From the NCBI RefSeq assembly GCF_011009555.1, contig NZ_QXHD01000004.1, forward strand, positions 3,108,013-3,160,512: a DNA stretch of 52,500 bases, written 5' to 3'. Positions within the stretch are counted from its first letter, which is position 1. Each line of letters starts with the position of its first letter. This document shows positions 9,752 to 19,295 of this stretch, piece after piece. The position numbers were made by a program, and so were the translations under genes. A model generated the notes under the pieces. The model made no database searches and was not told where the DNA came from. It saw nothing but the letters and a program-made list of their open reading frames with translations. The stretch is from Adonisia turfae CCMR0081 (GTDB taxonomy: Bacteria; Cyanobacteriota; Cyanobacteriia; Phormidesmidales; Phormidesmidaceae).

Positions 9752-10675
9752 ATGAACGATTTAGATATGGAACTTCAGACGATTCGGCAGAAGCTACAAA
9801 CCCTGAAAGCCTCTCCTCCCGAAACAATGGCAGCTCCTTGGAGCCCGTCACGATTGACTGCGCCTTCCCCTAATTTAGCCCAGGTGACCACGGCAATTGA
9901 GACCCTACGGCAACGCTCAGGTCAAACACTGTCATCGTCTCCAGTTCCTGGTTCTAGTTTGCAGCAGTTTGATGCTGCGCTTGGTGCCGTTGAGCAGCTG
10001 GCACAGCAGCAACGACAAGCCTTGCGACGATTACAGTCCGTAGGTGATAGCCTGATTCAACACATCCAACCGGGTACATCGCCAGATATTGATGACATCA
10101 CTCGCTTTTTAGCAGAATGCCAGGCCATTCAGATCCCCACTGTTCAACGTGATGCCGATGGATATTTAGAATTAATCTATCATACGGTCGATTTTCACCA
10201 GGCTGAGCACGACGCTACGTCAAATGCACAAACCTTAAGGTTGCGATCGCAGTCACTATTCAAACACCCGCTCCATCAAGAACAAGGGCGTTCTAATGAT
10301 TTTGACGATCAGTATGATCGCAAAACCAATGGCACAGGCTTTGTGAGCGACCTCAGGCGTGTTTATCAGCAACTGTCTGGATCTATCCAACGATGGACAC
10401 GCCGCTATCTACACTCTAGACGACAAACACGGGTTTCACAATTTACCCTCCTAGACAGTGCAATTTGGTGCATTGGTGCAGCCATTTTCCGGCTGATTCT
10501 AAATCAACTGTTTCAAATTAACCCAGCACTATGGCCGCCAGTAGCATTTATTCTCATTGCTGGCATTATCCTCAGTCTTTACAGAGCTATTCTTAGCCCC
10601 CGCCCCGATCCAGTATTAGGGTATCGCACACTTATGATCATCCTCGGTTTGCTGGTCGGCGGTCGTTTTGCCTAA
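9752..10675 (+). CDS. Hypothetical membrane protein, first gene of an envelope cluster
   Basis: The 307-residue protein has a Gln-rich helical N-terminal half with probable coiled coil (about 1-20 and 75-120), a middle region with charged linker sequence, and two to three membrane segments at the C-terminus (about 235-250, 255-276 and 291-304). No signal peptide is present, so it probably anchors by its C-terminal end with the coiled-coil part in the cytoplasm. I recognise no domain. It heads four co-directional genes up to 13204, all predicted membrane or exported. The start is the first ATG in frame and has a poor Shine-Dalgarno sequence. Confidence 0.7.
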   Translation: MNDLDMELQTIRQKLQTLKASPPETMAAPWSPSRLTAPSPNLAQVTTAIETLRQRSGQTLSSSPVPGSSLQQFDAALGAVEQLAQQQRQALRRLQSVGDSLIQHIQPGTSPDIDDITRFLAECQAIQIPTVQRDADGYLELIYHTVDFHQAEHDATSNAQTLRLRSQSLFKHPLHQEQGRSNDFDDQYDRKTNGTGFVSDLRRVYQQLSGSIQRWTRRYLHSRRQTRVSQFTLLDSAIWCIGAAIFRLILNQLFQINPALWPPVAFILIAGIILSLYRAILSPRPDPVLGYRTLMIILGLLVGGRFA

Positions 10676-10810
10676 CCTCAACAACCACAATCACTACAAC
10701 AGATATCAGAAGATATCAGAGCTTTTATACATTTTCACTAAAAGCAGTGCAGTTAGTTTTGTCATGCAGTTTCTTTCCTACTCATTTCATTCTTTCCCAA
10801 GAGGTCTCCC

Positions 10811-11233
10811 ATGGTTTACCCCAACAATGTTCCCCATCGCCCTCGGTCACAAAGTCTAGGTCCCAAACCTCTAGTGGCAGCTAGTCTAGCCATGATTCTT
10901 ACAGCTTTACTGATCGATTTTAATGGCATCAAAAACTTTTTTACATCCGCTAGTACAGCTAGCCAACAAGCCCATTGTAATGATGTAGTAAGTGATGACG
11001 CCAAACTATCTCGAGAACAGTTAGCCCAACTCCTCACCATCCCAGAACGAGATGCCAAAGAGAGAGTTCGACAAGTCGTCAGCGAACCCTATTGTGCATT
11101 ACCCACACTCAAAGTCCGATCTGGGGTGGATGCGGAACGAGAAGCCTATCCCCTTGCATTTGATCCTGGTACAACCCTTGTGATTCTCTACGAAAATAAT
11201 GAGTATGCAGGTTATCGTTTCAGCTTTGAGTAG
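10811..11233 (+). CDS. Hypothetical anchored envelope protein
   Basis: The 140-residue protein has a short Arg/Pro-rich N-terminus, one hydrophobic segment (about 22-37) that serves as an anchor or uncleaved signal, and a soluble C-terminal domain with two Cys (CNDVV and EPYCALP) that could form a disulfide outside the membrane. The end reads TTLVILYENNEYAGYRFSFE. No family recognised. It follows the membrane-protein gene by 135 bases, and its 3' end overlaps the next gene, which argues for translational coupling. Confidence 0.65.
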   Translation: MVYPNNVPHRPRSQSLGPKPLVAASLAMILTALLIDFNGIKNFFTSASTASQQAHCNDVVSDDAKLSREQLAQLLTIPERDAKERVRQVVSEPYCALPTLKVRSGVDAEREAYPLAFDPGTTLVILYENNEYAGYRFSFE

Positions 11234-11765
11234 GTCTCAGCACAGGCTTTGGATTGTATTCTTTGGCTTATTGCTAAGTAGTTGTCAATCCCAAGCAATA
11301 CCCCCCAAACGAGTCATTAATATCCAACAACAATGGGAGCTGGAACCCGGCGATAAAATTGCAGACCATCTTGTCGTTGGCAGTTTAGGCGATATTTCCA
11401 TTCAGCTTAAGCATCAACCCTTAAGAGCACCGTTTCCAGGCAAAGTAGAACCCAGCACATTCGAACAGTGCGTAATTTATTCCACCCCTGAAGTTCCAGC
11501 TTACCTGTTTCGATTTTGTGGTTTGCAAAGACCCAGACTTGGCAACATTAAAGCCGGGCAAACCATGGGTGGAGGACGTCACATACAATTTGCCACATTA
11601 CGCCGTCAGCCCGATGGCACTTGGATTATTGTTGAACCCTCGACCGGAGTTTTAGAACGAGCCATTTCTCAACATAATCCTGGCAGATCTCCCACTAAAG
11701 ATGAGACAAATCAGGATCAAGCCCAATCACCTCAGACACAAAAAGGAAAAAAATCTGTTAACTAA
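11199..11765 (+). CDS. Lipoprotein with short M23-like motif
   Basis: The 188-residue protein has a lipoprotein signal ending in the lipobox LLSSC (Cys29). The mature part contains PGDKIADHLVVGSLGDISI and LRAPFPGKVEP, the latter resembling the entry strand of M23/lysostaphin-type or biotinyl-lipoyl-like beta domains. The catalytic His/Asp set of M23 peptidases is not evident, so an inactive or merely similar fold is more likely. The C-terminus is Gln/Lys-rich and disordered. The ATG at 11199 overlaps the upstream gene by 35 bases; a TTG at 11226 would give a compact 20-residue signal and an 8-base overlap, and is equally plausible. Confidence 0.65.
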   Translation: MSMQVIVSALSRSQHRLWIVFFGLLLSSCQSQAIPPKRVINIQQQWELEPGDKIADHLVVGSLGDISIQLKHQPLRAPFPGKVEPSTFEQCVIYSTPEVPAYLFRFCGLQRPRLGNIKAGQTMGGGRHIQFATLRRQPDGTWIIVEPSTGVLERAISQHNPGRSPTKDETNQDQAQSPQTQKGKKSVN

Positions 11766-11824
11766 CAAATGTTTCCTGGCAACCTCTCTCACCTTGTGTT
11801 TCCGCCTTCGGAGTCCTGACCACT

Positions 11825-13204
11825 ATGCTGCGCTTCAAGCTTCATCACCTTTTTGCCCTTTCTCTTTTGGTGACTGCCATAGGTCATCGTCCTGCCCAAG
11901 CCATGGGTGTGAACTTTGACCTAGAGACACAACCCAAAAGATCTCAGACTTCCTCCAGTTCTGAACTTATCGATAGCCAACCCGGTTTACCTGAGACAGA
12001 CTCTCCAAGTGCAGTAAAAGTTTTTAAGCCACTGCCTATACCGCCTACAGCGAGTCAGCCTCCGCTTCGAATTACAAGTTCTAAGTCTGCGCTACCGAGC
12101 CATGTGATCGCATCTGCACGGGTATTAACCCCACCACCGCCAAGCGCTTTGCCAACCTCACGGGTACTCTCACCCAACCCTATTCCATCTACACCTATAC
12201 CCCATGATTCATCAGAGAAGGAGGCCATTGCCTTAAACTTTACTCCGGACGCATCTATCTTCGAGCCATCAGAGCCATCACCACCTCAGCCCTTAACAAA
12301 AGCTCAGGAGCAGCCTGCTTTACCCAATTGGATGTATGAAGGTGGTTCCAACTCATTAGTCGCTCGGGTTATTGGCAGCGCCGAAGGAACACGCACTGCC
12401 AACGGAAATCCCACTCAAGCTTATTACGGCCACACCGACCCAGGTAACGGTGTGTGGAACATGGGAACGTTTTCCTATCAGCACGGCGCAAGTTCTCCTC
12501 AAGAAGCTGATAAGAAGCAACTCAAAAGACTCAAAAGACAGGGGAAAACCATTGCAAACCAGGCTGATCAAGCAGAATTATCCATGACCCTGGGGGAAGT
12601 TCTTAATGGTTTAGACTTAGCAAATCAATCGCCTAGAGCGGCCTTAGAGCGTGGTGGTTATGTCGATCGTCTTGTCCAAGCTAGACATAAAGGAATGAAA
12701 AACAACGATGCCATTGTCTGGGCAAGAACATACTCTTACTTAGACCCAGATACACAGCGGTGGAATGCTCCTGGACTAGGCAACACCTTAACCAGCATTC
12801 GTAGAGATCAACGCCGTCGCCATGATGCTGTTGCCACAGCCTTCAACAGTTATCAAGCCCAGCGAGACGATCTAAATACCCCATCAGAAGAAACCTTGAA
12901 GACCCCCATATTGGCATTAGCTCCAGAACCTTCAACTAACCTCTTTTCTACAGATAAGACCTCGCAAGAAAAGAAATTATTGGTGACTCAACCCACAGAT
13001 TCAACATCATTAGCATTCAGCATTCATGATGATTGGGAGTCTTCGAGTCGAGAAATTCAGAGCAGAGATGTGCCCATAGCTAAGACATATGAGGCTGAGA
13101 CTGACGCCATTCAGGCAAAAGACACCTTAAAACGTGGAGATGACTCTCAAGATAAAAGGTTGTCCATAGCTCCAACATCAGATCCAGAGGAAATTGCTGG
13201 CTAA
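11825..13204 (+). CDS. Secreted Pro-rich protein with conserved central domain
   Basis: The 459-residue protein has a signal peptide (hydrophobic about 5-22, cleavage after QAMG or similar), a Pro/Ser-rich linker to about residue 155, a folded domain about 158-345, and a polar disordered tail. The domain starts NSLVARVIGSAEGTRTANGN, then YYGHTDPGNGVWNMGTFSYQ, and ends in an Arg-rich helix (TSIRRDQRRRHDAV). It reminds me of uncharacterised cyanobacterial proteins; the Glu in SAEGT followed by YGHTDPGN is loosely lysozyme-like, but that is only a suggestion. It is the last gene of the four-gene cluster; 59 bases separate it from the lipoprotein. Confidence 0.7.
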   Translation: MLRFKLHHLFALSLLVTAIGHRPAQAMGVNFDLETQPKRSQTSSSSELIDSQPGLPETDSPSAVKVFKPLPIPPTASQPPLRITSSKSALPSHVIASARVLTPPPPSALPTSRVLSPNPIPSTPIPHDSSEKEAIALNFTPDASIFEPSEPSPPQPLTKAQEQPALPNWMYEGGSNSLVARVIGSAEGTRTANGNPTQAYYGHTDPGNGVWNMGTFSYQHGASSPQEADKKQLKRLKRQGKTIANQADQAELSMTLGEVLNGLDLANQSPRAALERGGYVDRLVQARHKGMKNNDAIVWARTYSYLDPDTQRWNAPGLGNTLTSIRRDQRRRHDAVATAFNSYQAQRDDLNTPSEETLKTPILALAPEPSTNLFSTDKTSQEKKLLVTQPTDSTSLAFSIHDDWESSSREIQSRDVPIAKTYEAETDAIQAKDTLKRGDDSQDKRLSIAPTSDPEEIAG

Positions 13205-13301
13205 TCGCTCTACATACAAACGTTAGTTTGAATCAGTAAATAGACAACATTAAAAAAAGCAAGCTAGAGTGAGACTGGTGTCGGCTGACCGCGTCAAGAT
13301 C

Positions 13302-13727
13302 ATGCAACCCTCATCCTATCCAATTTCATCGCTCTCAGACGCCATTGAAAGGTGTCAAGCATTAGGTATGCGCCTCAGTCGTCAGCGTCGCTATATTTTG
13401 GAGTTGCTTTGGGATGTGCAGGAGCATCTATCTGCACGGGAAATTTATGACGAACTTAACCGTCGAGGCAAAAAAATTGGCCACACATCGGTCTACCAGA
13501 ATTTAGAAGCCCTCTTTGATCAAGGCATAATTGAATGTGTTGAACGCTCAGATGGCAGACTATATGGCCATCTCAATAGTTCTCATAGCCATGTCAATTG
13601 TCTAGACACTCAGAAAATAATTGATATTGATATTGAACTACCGCGTGCCGTTATTCAAGAAGTTGAGCAACGTACCGGTCTGAAGATTACCGATTATCGT
13701 ATTGATTTTTTTGGAACTACAAACTGA
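13302..13727 (+). CDS. perR: Fur-family regulator, FurC/PerR type
   Basis: The protein is 141 residues from the ATG at 13302; an in-frame GTG at 13269 would add 11. The winged helix reads GMRLSRQRRYILELLWDVQE then HLSAREIYDELNRRGKKIGH and TSVYQNLEALFDQGIIECVE. The dimer domain has the His-rich HLNSSHSHVNCLDTQKI metal site and ends with an IQEVEQRTGLKITDYRIDFFG strand. The sequence matches the cyanobacterial FurC/PerR type (Anabaena FurC, Synechocystis Slr1738), peroxide-sensing repressors of peroxiredoxin and related genes. The CxxC structural zinc pairs of Fur and Zur proteins are lacking. It is not close to an obvious peroxidase gene here. Confidence 0.9.
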   Translation: MQPSSYPISSLSDAIERCQALGMRLSRQRRYILELLWDVQEHLSAREIYDELNRRGKKIGHTSVYQNLEALFDQGIIECVERSDGRLYGHLNSSHSHVNCLDTQKIIDIDIELPRAVIQEVEQRTGLKITDYRIDFFGTTN

Positions 13728-14052
13728 TGCCCTTCAAGGCAGTCTCCCCTGTAAGAGCATCCATTGCACCAAAGTATAGAGACTGGTTTGGCAATGATAA
13801 AACCTCTGTTCTAGCTAGAACAGCAACTTCCAGGACAGAGTACTAAATCTCTACTTAAACTAGGCTTTAAGCTTGATGGACTATGTGTTGCTATCACATC
13901 AGCCAAGCAACACAAGCATTCACTGTAGGATTTAAATAATTTCTACCTCTGGCTAGTATACCCAATGGCAAAAATTTGGCGGAAATTTCATGCACCCATG
14001 CACCCATCGACTCATCCACATTGGATAGTTAGCAAACTTACGCCCCAGGGTA
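13728..14052. other. Intergenic region with two small inverted repeats
   Basis: After perR there is a perfect 18-base palindrome CTGTTCTAGCTAGAACAG (13806-13823), and a hairpin with 9-base arms TGTGTTGCT/AGCAACACA (13884-13914). Either could terminate perR, but neither has a T-run. A short tandem ATGCACCC repeat lies near 13990. No gene is seen on the plus strand. Confidence 0.45.
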
Positions 14053-14127
14053 CTAGTCACCCAGGACTTCACGGCTAAATAGGACAAATACTGTTCCAAA
14101 AACAAGAGCAGCTAATGTGATATCCAT
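14053..14127 (-). CDS. Putative 24-residue single-span membrane microprotein
   Basis: ATG at 14127 opens a 24-codon frame ending in TAG. The product begins MDITLAALVFGTVFVLFSRE and closes with a VLGD tail: an acidic N-terminus, one 15-residue hydrophobic helix and a charged end. This is the architecture of small photosynthetic or respiratory subunits, but it does not match PetG, PetL, PetM, PetN, PsaM, PsbI, PsbM, PsbT or Psb30 as I remember them. A strong Shine-Dalgarno GAGGA lies 7 bases upstream. That site is inside a 15-bp hairpin (14127-14202). It lies just downstream of dnaN on the same strand, 103 bases after its stop. Unrecognised. Confidence 0.5.
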   Translation of the reverse strand: MDITLAALVFGTVFVLFSREVLGD

Positions 14128-14202
14128 ATCTAAATCCTCGCTTAATTTTTTAGGCCATTACCAGATTGCCCTTTCTTGAAGCCTAATGCGAGGATTTAGA
14201 TA
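14127..14202 (-). promoter_or_regulatory. Hairpin that masks the microprotein ribosome-binding site
   Basis: The arms TATCTAAATCCTCGC (14127-14141) and GCGAGGATTTAGATA (14188-14202) pair perfectly over 15 bases. Further in, TTAGGC (14150-14155) pairs with GCCTAA (14181-14186). Read as minus-strand RNA, the 3' arm contains GAGGA, the Shine-Dalgarno of the 24-codon frame, and reaches the A of its ATG. The 5' arm contains the matching TCCTC. The RNA would therefore be translationally closed unless the hairpin opens. Confidence 0.55.
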
Positions 14203-14229
14203 AATTTTCCTTGAACTTTATTGACGTGC

Positions 14230-15357
14230 TTAACTACGAATTTGCACAGGCATCACAAGGTATGTCATTTGTAAACCACTAACGGGAGTCAGAATTGCTG
14301 GACTAGTGGCTGAATTGCACTGCAATTGCACTTCAGGACTCGGTAGAGCACGAAGGCCTTCTAGTAAGTACCTCACGTTAAAGGCAATATCGAGATCCTC
14401 TCCTGTCACCTGGGCAGACATTTCTTCTCGGCCACTACCCACCTCCTGGGCCTCAACTGACAAAGCCAAGGTTTGGGCTGAGCCAGCAATGGAAAGTTTG
14501 ACAATATTATTGCGTTGGTCGGCTAGTACACCGATGCGCTCTAAAGCAGACATCAGCTGCTTACGATCTATTGTCAACTGCCGCTCGAACTGCTTAGGAA
14601 TTAGTTGGCGGTAATTGGGATATTGCCCTTCTAAAAGACGAGTCGTAATGCGCTGATGCCCTAACTCAAAAACGACTTGAGTCGGATCAAATCTTAGGGA
14701 AATTGGCTCTGTTCCCTGATAAGACTGTAGTAACCGTTCTAACTCACGTAGGGCTTTGCCCGGAACTGTCACATCAATGGCCAAGTTCATGCCCGAATCA
14801 TCCACACTCTGAACTACAGCTAAGCGATGGCCATCTGTAGCAGCAAATTCTAAATTTTCGGGTTCTGCCACGACATGAACACCTGTGAGCACTTGTTTGG
14901 TTTCATCAGAACTGGTAGCAAATAGAGCTCCCCGTAGACCTTCCAAAATGGATTCTGCCGAAACACTCGCTACCTGTCCATCTTCCACTAAGGGAAGGTT
15001 TGGATAGTCAGTGGCTTCCATGCCACGTACTTGATATTCACCAGCTGAGCAAGTCAGGGTAATCACTGGTTCGGTATTTGATTGGCTAAAATCCAAATCT
15101 TCAGGAGGCAGTTTAGCCACAATATCTCCCAATAGTTTGGCAGGAACTGTCAGCATCCCCCCCTCTTCAACATGGGCAGAAAAGCTGGTTTGGATCCCTA
15201 GTGTTTCATCAAAACTCGTTAGGGTAATGCGTTGTGCATCTTCATCTACCTTGACCAAAATATTTGCCAATACGGGCTTATTGGGCCTGGAAGGAACTGC
15301 CCGGCTGACAATTGAGAGATGTGTGTTGAGATCCCCCTGGGAGCACACGAACTTCAT
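14230..15357 (-). CDS. dnaN: DNA polymerase III sliding clamp (beta subunit)
   Basis: The protein is 375 residues from the ATG at 15357, the usual clamp length. The start MKFVCSQGDLNTHLSIVSRA and the following PVLANILVKVDE are typical of cyanobacterial DnaN. Three similar domains follow, with ATDGHRLAVV in the second and a closing LTPVSGLQMTYLVMPVQIRS. The ring tethers DNA polymerase and other factors to DNA. The frame is open further upstream to 15603, but that stretch (Phe/Tyr/Cys-rich) is not clamp-like. An ATG three codons earlier (15366) is a possible alternative. It runs away from the DnaA-box region. Confidence 0.96.
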   Translation of the reverse strand: MKFVCSQGDLNTHLSIVSRAVPSRPNKPVLANILVKVDEDAQRITLTSFDETLGIQTSFSAHVEEGGMLTVPAKLLGDIVAKLPPEDLDFSQSNTEPVITLTCSAGEYQVRGMEATDYPNLPLVEDGQVASVSAESILEGLRGALFATSSDETKQVLTGVHVVAEPENLEFAATDGHRLAVVQSVDDSGMNLAIDVTVPGKALRELERLLQSYQGTEPISLRFDPTQVVFELGHQRITTRLLEGQYPNYRQLIPKQFERQLTIDRKQLMSALERIGVLADQRNNIVKLSIAGSAQTLALSVEAQEVGSGREEMSAQVTGEDLDIAFNVRYLLEGLRALPSPEVQLQCNSATSPAILTPVSGLQMTYLVMPVQIRS

Positions 15358-15484
15358 GGCTGACATATGTCTATCAAGAATGCTGGCCAATCGTAACACC
15401 CCAACAGAACGATGGAAAGCGTTTATTTTAAGCAAATTTTCTTGCTCTGTTCTATAGATAAGTTCTTTCTTTAAATTTAAACAA

Positions 15485-15794
<310 letters not shown>

Positions 15795-15820
15795 GCCAAA
15801 AGTTTTCAATGTACTAGTCA

Positions 15821-15862
15821 ACAGAAACCGCACCAGGGTCATATCCCTGGTGCGGTTTCTGT
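15821..15862 (-). terminator. Long perfect hairpin downstream of dnaA
   Basis: Arms ACAGAAACCGCACCAGGG (15821-15838) and its complement (15845-15862) pair over 18 bases around a 6-base loop. It lies 109 bases past the dnaA stop codon, between dnaA and the DnaA boxes, so it probably keeps dnaA transcripts out of the origin. No T-run follows on the minus strand. Confidence 0.6.
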
Positions 15863-15970
15863 ACTATTATTGCCTGATCCTTTTACGCAGGATGCCTGGG
15901 GCAGAGCACGTATGTCCTCTTTTTTGTCTGAGCCCTAGATTGACGACTTTGTATGATTTGTTTGATCTAG

Positions 15971-17332
15971 CTATGCTCGATTGCTTAAGCTGATGCGATC
16001 GCTAAGCTCACGTACCGTTTGAGCCATGTTCAAGTCTTTTTTAATGAGTTGAGCGATTTTATCGCAGCTGTAAAGAACTGTAGTGTGGTCTTTTCCACCA
16101 AAAACTTCGCCGATCTTGGGCAAACTAAGATCCGTATGTCGTCGCATTAAGTACATGGCGATCTGTCGAGCTTGGCTGATTTCACGGCGGCGAGAATTGC
16201 CTTTGAGGTCTTCTACGGAAACGCTGAAGACTTCGGAAATAATATCTATCACCGATGTGGGAGACGCATCGATTTTGCCTGTGGGGGCATCAAGAACCGG
16301 CTTCAGATTCTCGATGGTCATGGGCAGTCCTGAGATAGAGGTATAGGCAATAGCTCTAATGAGAGCACCTTCTAGCTCACGAATATTGGATGTGTAGCTA
16401 GAAGCAATATACTCAGTTACCTCACGGCTTAAATTCACGCTCTCGTATTCAGCCTTTTTCTGTAGAATGGCCATCCTGGTTTCAAAATCAGGCGGTTGAA
16501 TGTCAGCAATCAATCCCATGGAAAATCTGGAGCATAGCCGTTCCTGGAGCCTGGGGATTTTATTGGGCGGACGATCGGATGCTAGGACAATCTGCTTGCC
16601 TGCTTCATGAAGCGTGTTGAAGGTATGGAAGAATTCTTCCTGGGTATATTCTTTGCCTTCAATAAACTGAATATCATCAACCATGATGATGTCGACTTCT
16701 CGATACTGTTCACGGAAGCGTTGCATGCTGTCCCGCCGAATAGCTGTGATGAGGTCATTCGTAAACTGCTCGGTGGATACATAGGCAATGCGAGCAGCGG
16801 TATCGATATCTAGACGGTAATGACCAATAGATTGCATTAAATGGGTTTTGCCAAGACCAACCCCGCCACAAAGAAATAGGGGATTAAACTCACGGCCAGG
16901 CGATTCGGCGACGGCCAGGGCGGCAGCATGGGCCATGCGGTTATTGGACCCGACAACGAATCGGGAAAAAACAGCTTTTGGGTTGAGGTCAGGTGGACTT
17001 GATTTACTGGTAGTGATGCGTTCTGTGGTTTGAGGTGAAGGCCAGGCGGCAGCATTATCCGTCCGATTCGTATCACCATCAACTGGTTCACTCACTGTGA
17101 CGACCACGTTAATGTCTTGGCCCAACAGTTCTTGCGCTACGTCAGAAATGACTTGAATGTAGTGCTTTTGCACCCAATTACGGGCAAAAGGATTCGGTGT
17201 GGAAATAGTTAGAGTACTATCCGCTAGGGTTTGAAGTCGTGTGGGTTTGATCCACGTTTCAAACGTGGGACCACTGAGTTGGTCCTGAAGTTTATTGAGA
17301 ACTTCATTCCAGAGACCATCCACTTTGTTCAC
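15971..17332 (-). CDS. dnaA: Chromosomal replication initiator protein DnaA
   Basis: The protein is 453 residues. I chose the GTG at 17332 because GGAGG lies 7 bases before it; the frame is open about 13 codons further, without a good start. Domain I reads [21 protein letters not shown], and domain II is a short Ser/Thr/Pro-rich linker. Domain III (AAA+) has [20 protein letters not shown], Walker [11 protein letters not shown], and Walker [11 protein letters not shown]. Domain IV ends with the DnaA-box recognition helix [15 protein letters not shown]. It opens oriC and may autoregulate through boxes. It is followed by the long hairpin and the DnaA-box cluster. Confidence 0.97.
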   Translation of the reverse strand: MNKVDGLWNEVLNKLQDQLSGPTFETWIKPTRLQTLADSTLTISTPNPFARNWVQKHYIQVISDVAQELLGQDINVVVTVSEPVDGDTNRTDNAAAWPSPQTTERITTSKSSPPDLNPKAVFSRFVVGSNNRMAHAAALAVAESPGREFNPLFLCGGVGLGKTHLMQSIGHYRLDIDTAARIAYVSTEQFTNDLITAIRRDSMQRFREQYREVDIIMVDDIQFIEGKEYTQEEFFHTFNTLHEAGKQIVLASDRPPNKIPRLQERLCSRFSMGLIADIQPPDFETRMAILQKKAEYESVNLSREVTEYIASSYTSNIRELEGALIRAIAYTSISGLPMTIENLKPVLDAPTGKIDASPTSVIDIISEVFSVSVEDLKGNSRRREISQARQIAMYLMRRHTDLSLPKIGEVFGGKDHTTVLYSCDKIAQLIKKDLNMAQTVRELSDRISLSNRA

Positions 17333-18110
17333 AACTAACCCTCCAAACGGTGAGTAACTCTGCAATCTCAAGCTCAGTATTTTCTCTGAATGCTCCGTAA
17401 TGGAACATTACAAGAATAAGGACCTCAAAATTAAACACCCCCAAACAATTGGACAGTGCTGAACTTGGAACACTATTTAATAAGGTCCTAAAAACCATAG
17501 TTGATTGAATAATCAACTATGGTTTTCAACAGGTTCTGTATTAAGAACCGTTTTATCAGTAATCACGCAAAATTAGACATTAATCGATTCCCCATGGCTA
17601 AGGCTGAAAAACTGAAGCTGATGACGGCACAGTGCTCTAACATCTCTTAATCGACGATCTCAGCAGGATGTCAACCTACTCTTAGGCGAGCTCTTGGTTG
17701 AACGACCCTGGATTAGGGATACACACCTGAATTGAATGGATAGTGTATGGCTTTTATCGACGTTTTCCCTTACAAGCACCCATTAACGAGGGCTATTCCC
17801 CATAAAGGACTAGGAATATTTAAATGCGTAGGTATAACTTTTAGTACATTGAAAACTAATGAGCTCTAATACACTAACCTGTTGTTGTTCACATATCCAG
17901 CAAGCACACCAGAGTAATCTGCACCATAGATATAACCTTCTTTAAAGGATGCAATGATCTAACTTGATGGAGACGAGGGTGAACTGGCACAGGTTACATG
18001 GTTGAATTTAGCTGTAGACGCTATACAGATAAGGGTTAGTCAATAGGACGCTGGCAATGTGTAGATGCTTGTGAGGCGTTCTGTCCAACCAGAGTCATTG
18101 CAAAGTTCCC
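17333..18110. other. Divergent intergenic region between dnaA and htrA-type gene
   Basis: This 778-base stretch holds the promoters of dnaA (minus) and the HtrA-type protease (plus). It contains a 6-3-6 inverted repeat GTAATGGAACATTAC (17397-17411), 65 bases before the dnaA start, and a perfect 16-bp hairpin (17491-17526). From 17530 to 18110 I see no gene, tRNA or strong repeat. Confidence 0.5.
17491..17526. repeat. Perfect 16-bp hairpin upstream of dnaA
   Basis: Arms AAAACCATAGTTGATT and AATCAACTATGGTTTT surround the loop GAAT. On the minus strand it is followed by a five-T run, so as RNA it could act as a terminator or attenuator ahead of dnaA. It might instead be a small mobile palindrome. 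Confidence 0.6.
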
Positions 18111-19295
18111 ATGCCTGATGCCATGTCTAAACTACGCTCCTCAACCGTTCGTTTTGCCAGGTCGTTAGCTCTTTACGGGTTTATTGCGGCCTGTAGTGCA
18201 ACGGCAGCTGTGTTCACGACAGCACAACTTGTTCCAACAACGGCCCAATCGCCTACCTCTGGGTCTGGGCGTTTGCTGACGGACAGTAGCTTTATTGCAT
18301 CCGTGGCTGATGATGTGGGACCTGCTGTGGTTCGGATTGATTCCTCGCGAACTGTGACTCGTCGGTCTGGACCGTTTGATGATCCGTTCTTTCGAGAGTT
18401 TTTTGGCGATATGTGGGAGGAGCCATCGTCTCGGGTTGAGCGTGGCCAGGGTTCTGGCTTTGTCGTCGAGTCAGATGGTGTGATTTGGACCAATGCCCAT
18501 GTGGTTGAAGGGGCCGATGCGGTGACGGTCACGCTTAGGGATGGCCGTGAATTTAGTGGTGAGGTGGTGGGTGAAGATCCGCTAACGGATGTGGCGGTTA
18601 TTAAAGTTCAGGCTCAGGATTTACCTACCGTGACCCTTGGCAATTCAGAGCAGCTGCGCCCAGGGGAGTGGGCTATTGCCATTGGCAATCCACTGGGGTT
18701 AGACAATACTGTTACGGCTGGAATTGTCAGTGCAACGGGACGCACAAGTGCTCAGATTCGAGTGCCAGATAAACGGGTGCAGTTTATTCAGACTGATGCG
18801 GCCATTAATCCTGGAAATTCTGGTGGGCCGTTACTAAATGAGCGCGGTGAAGTAATTGGTATTAATACGGCCATCATCGGAGGTGCCCAAGGATTAGGGT
18901 TTGCGATCCCTATCAATTCAGCTCAGCGTTTAGCTCAAGAACTGATCGAGAAAGGTCGGGTGGAGCATGCCTATTTGGGTATTCAAATGCGTACACTGAC
19001 AAATGAGCTACGCCAACAAATCAATCGCGATCCTCGTAATGATCTGAGGTTATCTGCTGACGAAGGTGTAATTATTTTGGGCCTGATGCGTAATTCGCCA
19101 GCCTTAGAAGCAGGTTTGGAAGTGGGTGATGTGATTGTGGCCATGAATGGTAAATCGATCACAGCGGCTGAGCAAGTACAGCAAATTGTTCAAGATTTAG
19201 GCGTAGGCGAGTCGATTGGGATAGAGGTTGACCGGAGTGGTCGTCAGATAGCTCTGGATGTAATGACAAAGGCGTTACCGCAGCAGCGACGATAG
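18111..19295 (+). CDS. HtrA/Deg-family serine protease
   Basis: This 394-residue trypsin-like protease acts on misfolded proteins in the periplasm or lumen. The N-terminal signal/anchor is about 15-40. The triad is His130 (WTNAHVV), Asp160 ([11 protein letters not shown]) and Ser237 ([11 protein letters not shown]). A single PDZ domain fills about 285-390, with [19 protein letters not shown] leading into it and [19 protein letters not shown] as its core. One PDZ and this length match the cyanobacterial HhoA/HhoB/HtrA set; which paralogue I cannot say. The stop codon abuts the ATG of def directly, so the two are probably translated from one mRNA. An ATG four codons further in (18123) is also possible. 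Confidence 0.95.
   Translation: MPDAMSKLRSSTVRFARSLALYGFIAACSATAAVFTTAQLVPTTAQSPTSGSGRLLTDSSFIASVADDVGPAVVRIDSSRTVTRRSGPFDDPFFREFFGDMWEEPSSRVERGQGSGFVVESDGVIWTNAHVVEGADAVTVTLRDGREFSGEVVGEDPLTDVAVIKVQAQDLPTVTLGNSEQLRPGEWAIAIGNPLGLDNTVTAGIVSATGRTSAQIRVPDKRVQFIQTDAAINPGNSGGPLLNERGEVIGINTAIIGGAQGLGFAIPINSAQRLAQELIEKGRVEHAYLGIQMRTLTNELRQQINRDPRNDLRLSADEGVIILGLMRNSPALEAGLEVGDVIVAMNGKSITAAEQVQQIVQDLGVGESIGIEVDRSGRQIALDVMTKALPQQRR

Noticed and set aside
17304..17516. 70-codon minus-strand frame upstream of dnaA
   Set aside because: It overlaps the dnaA start and the hairpin arm, and lacks a ribosome-binding site.
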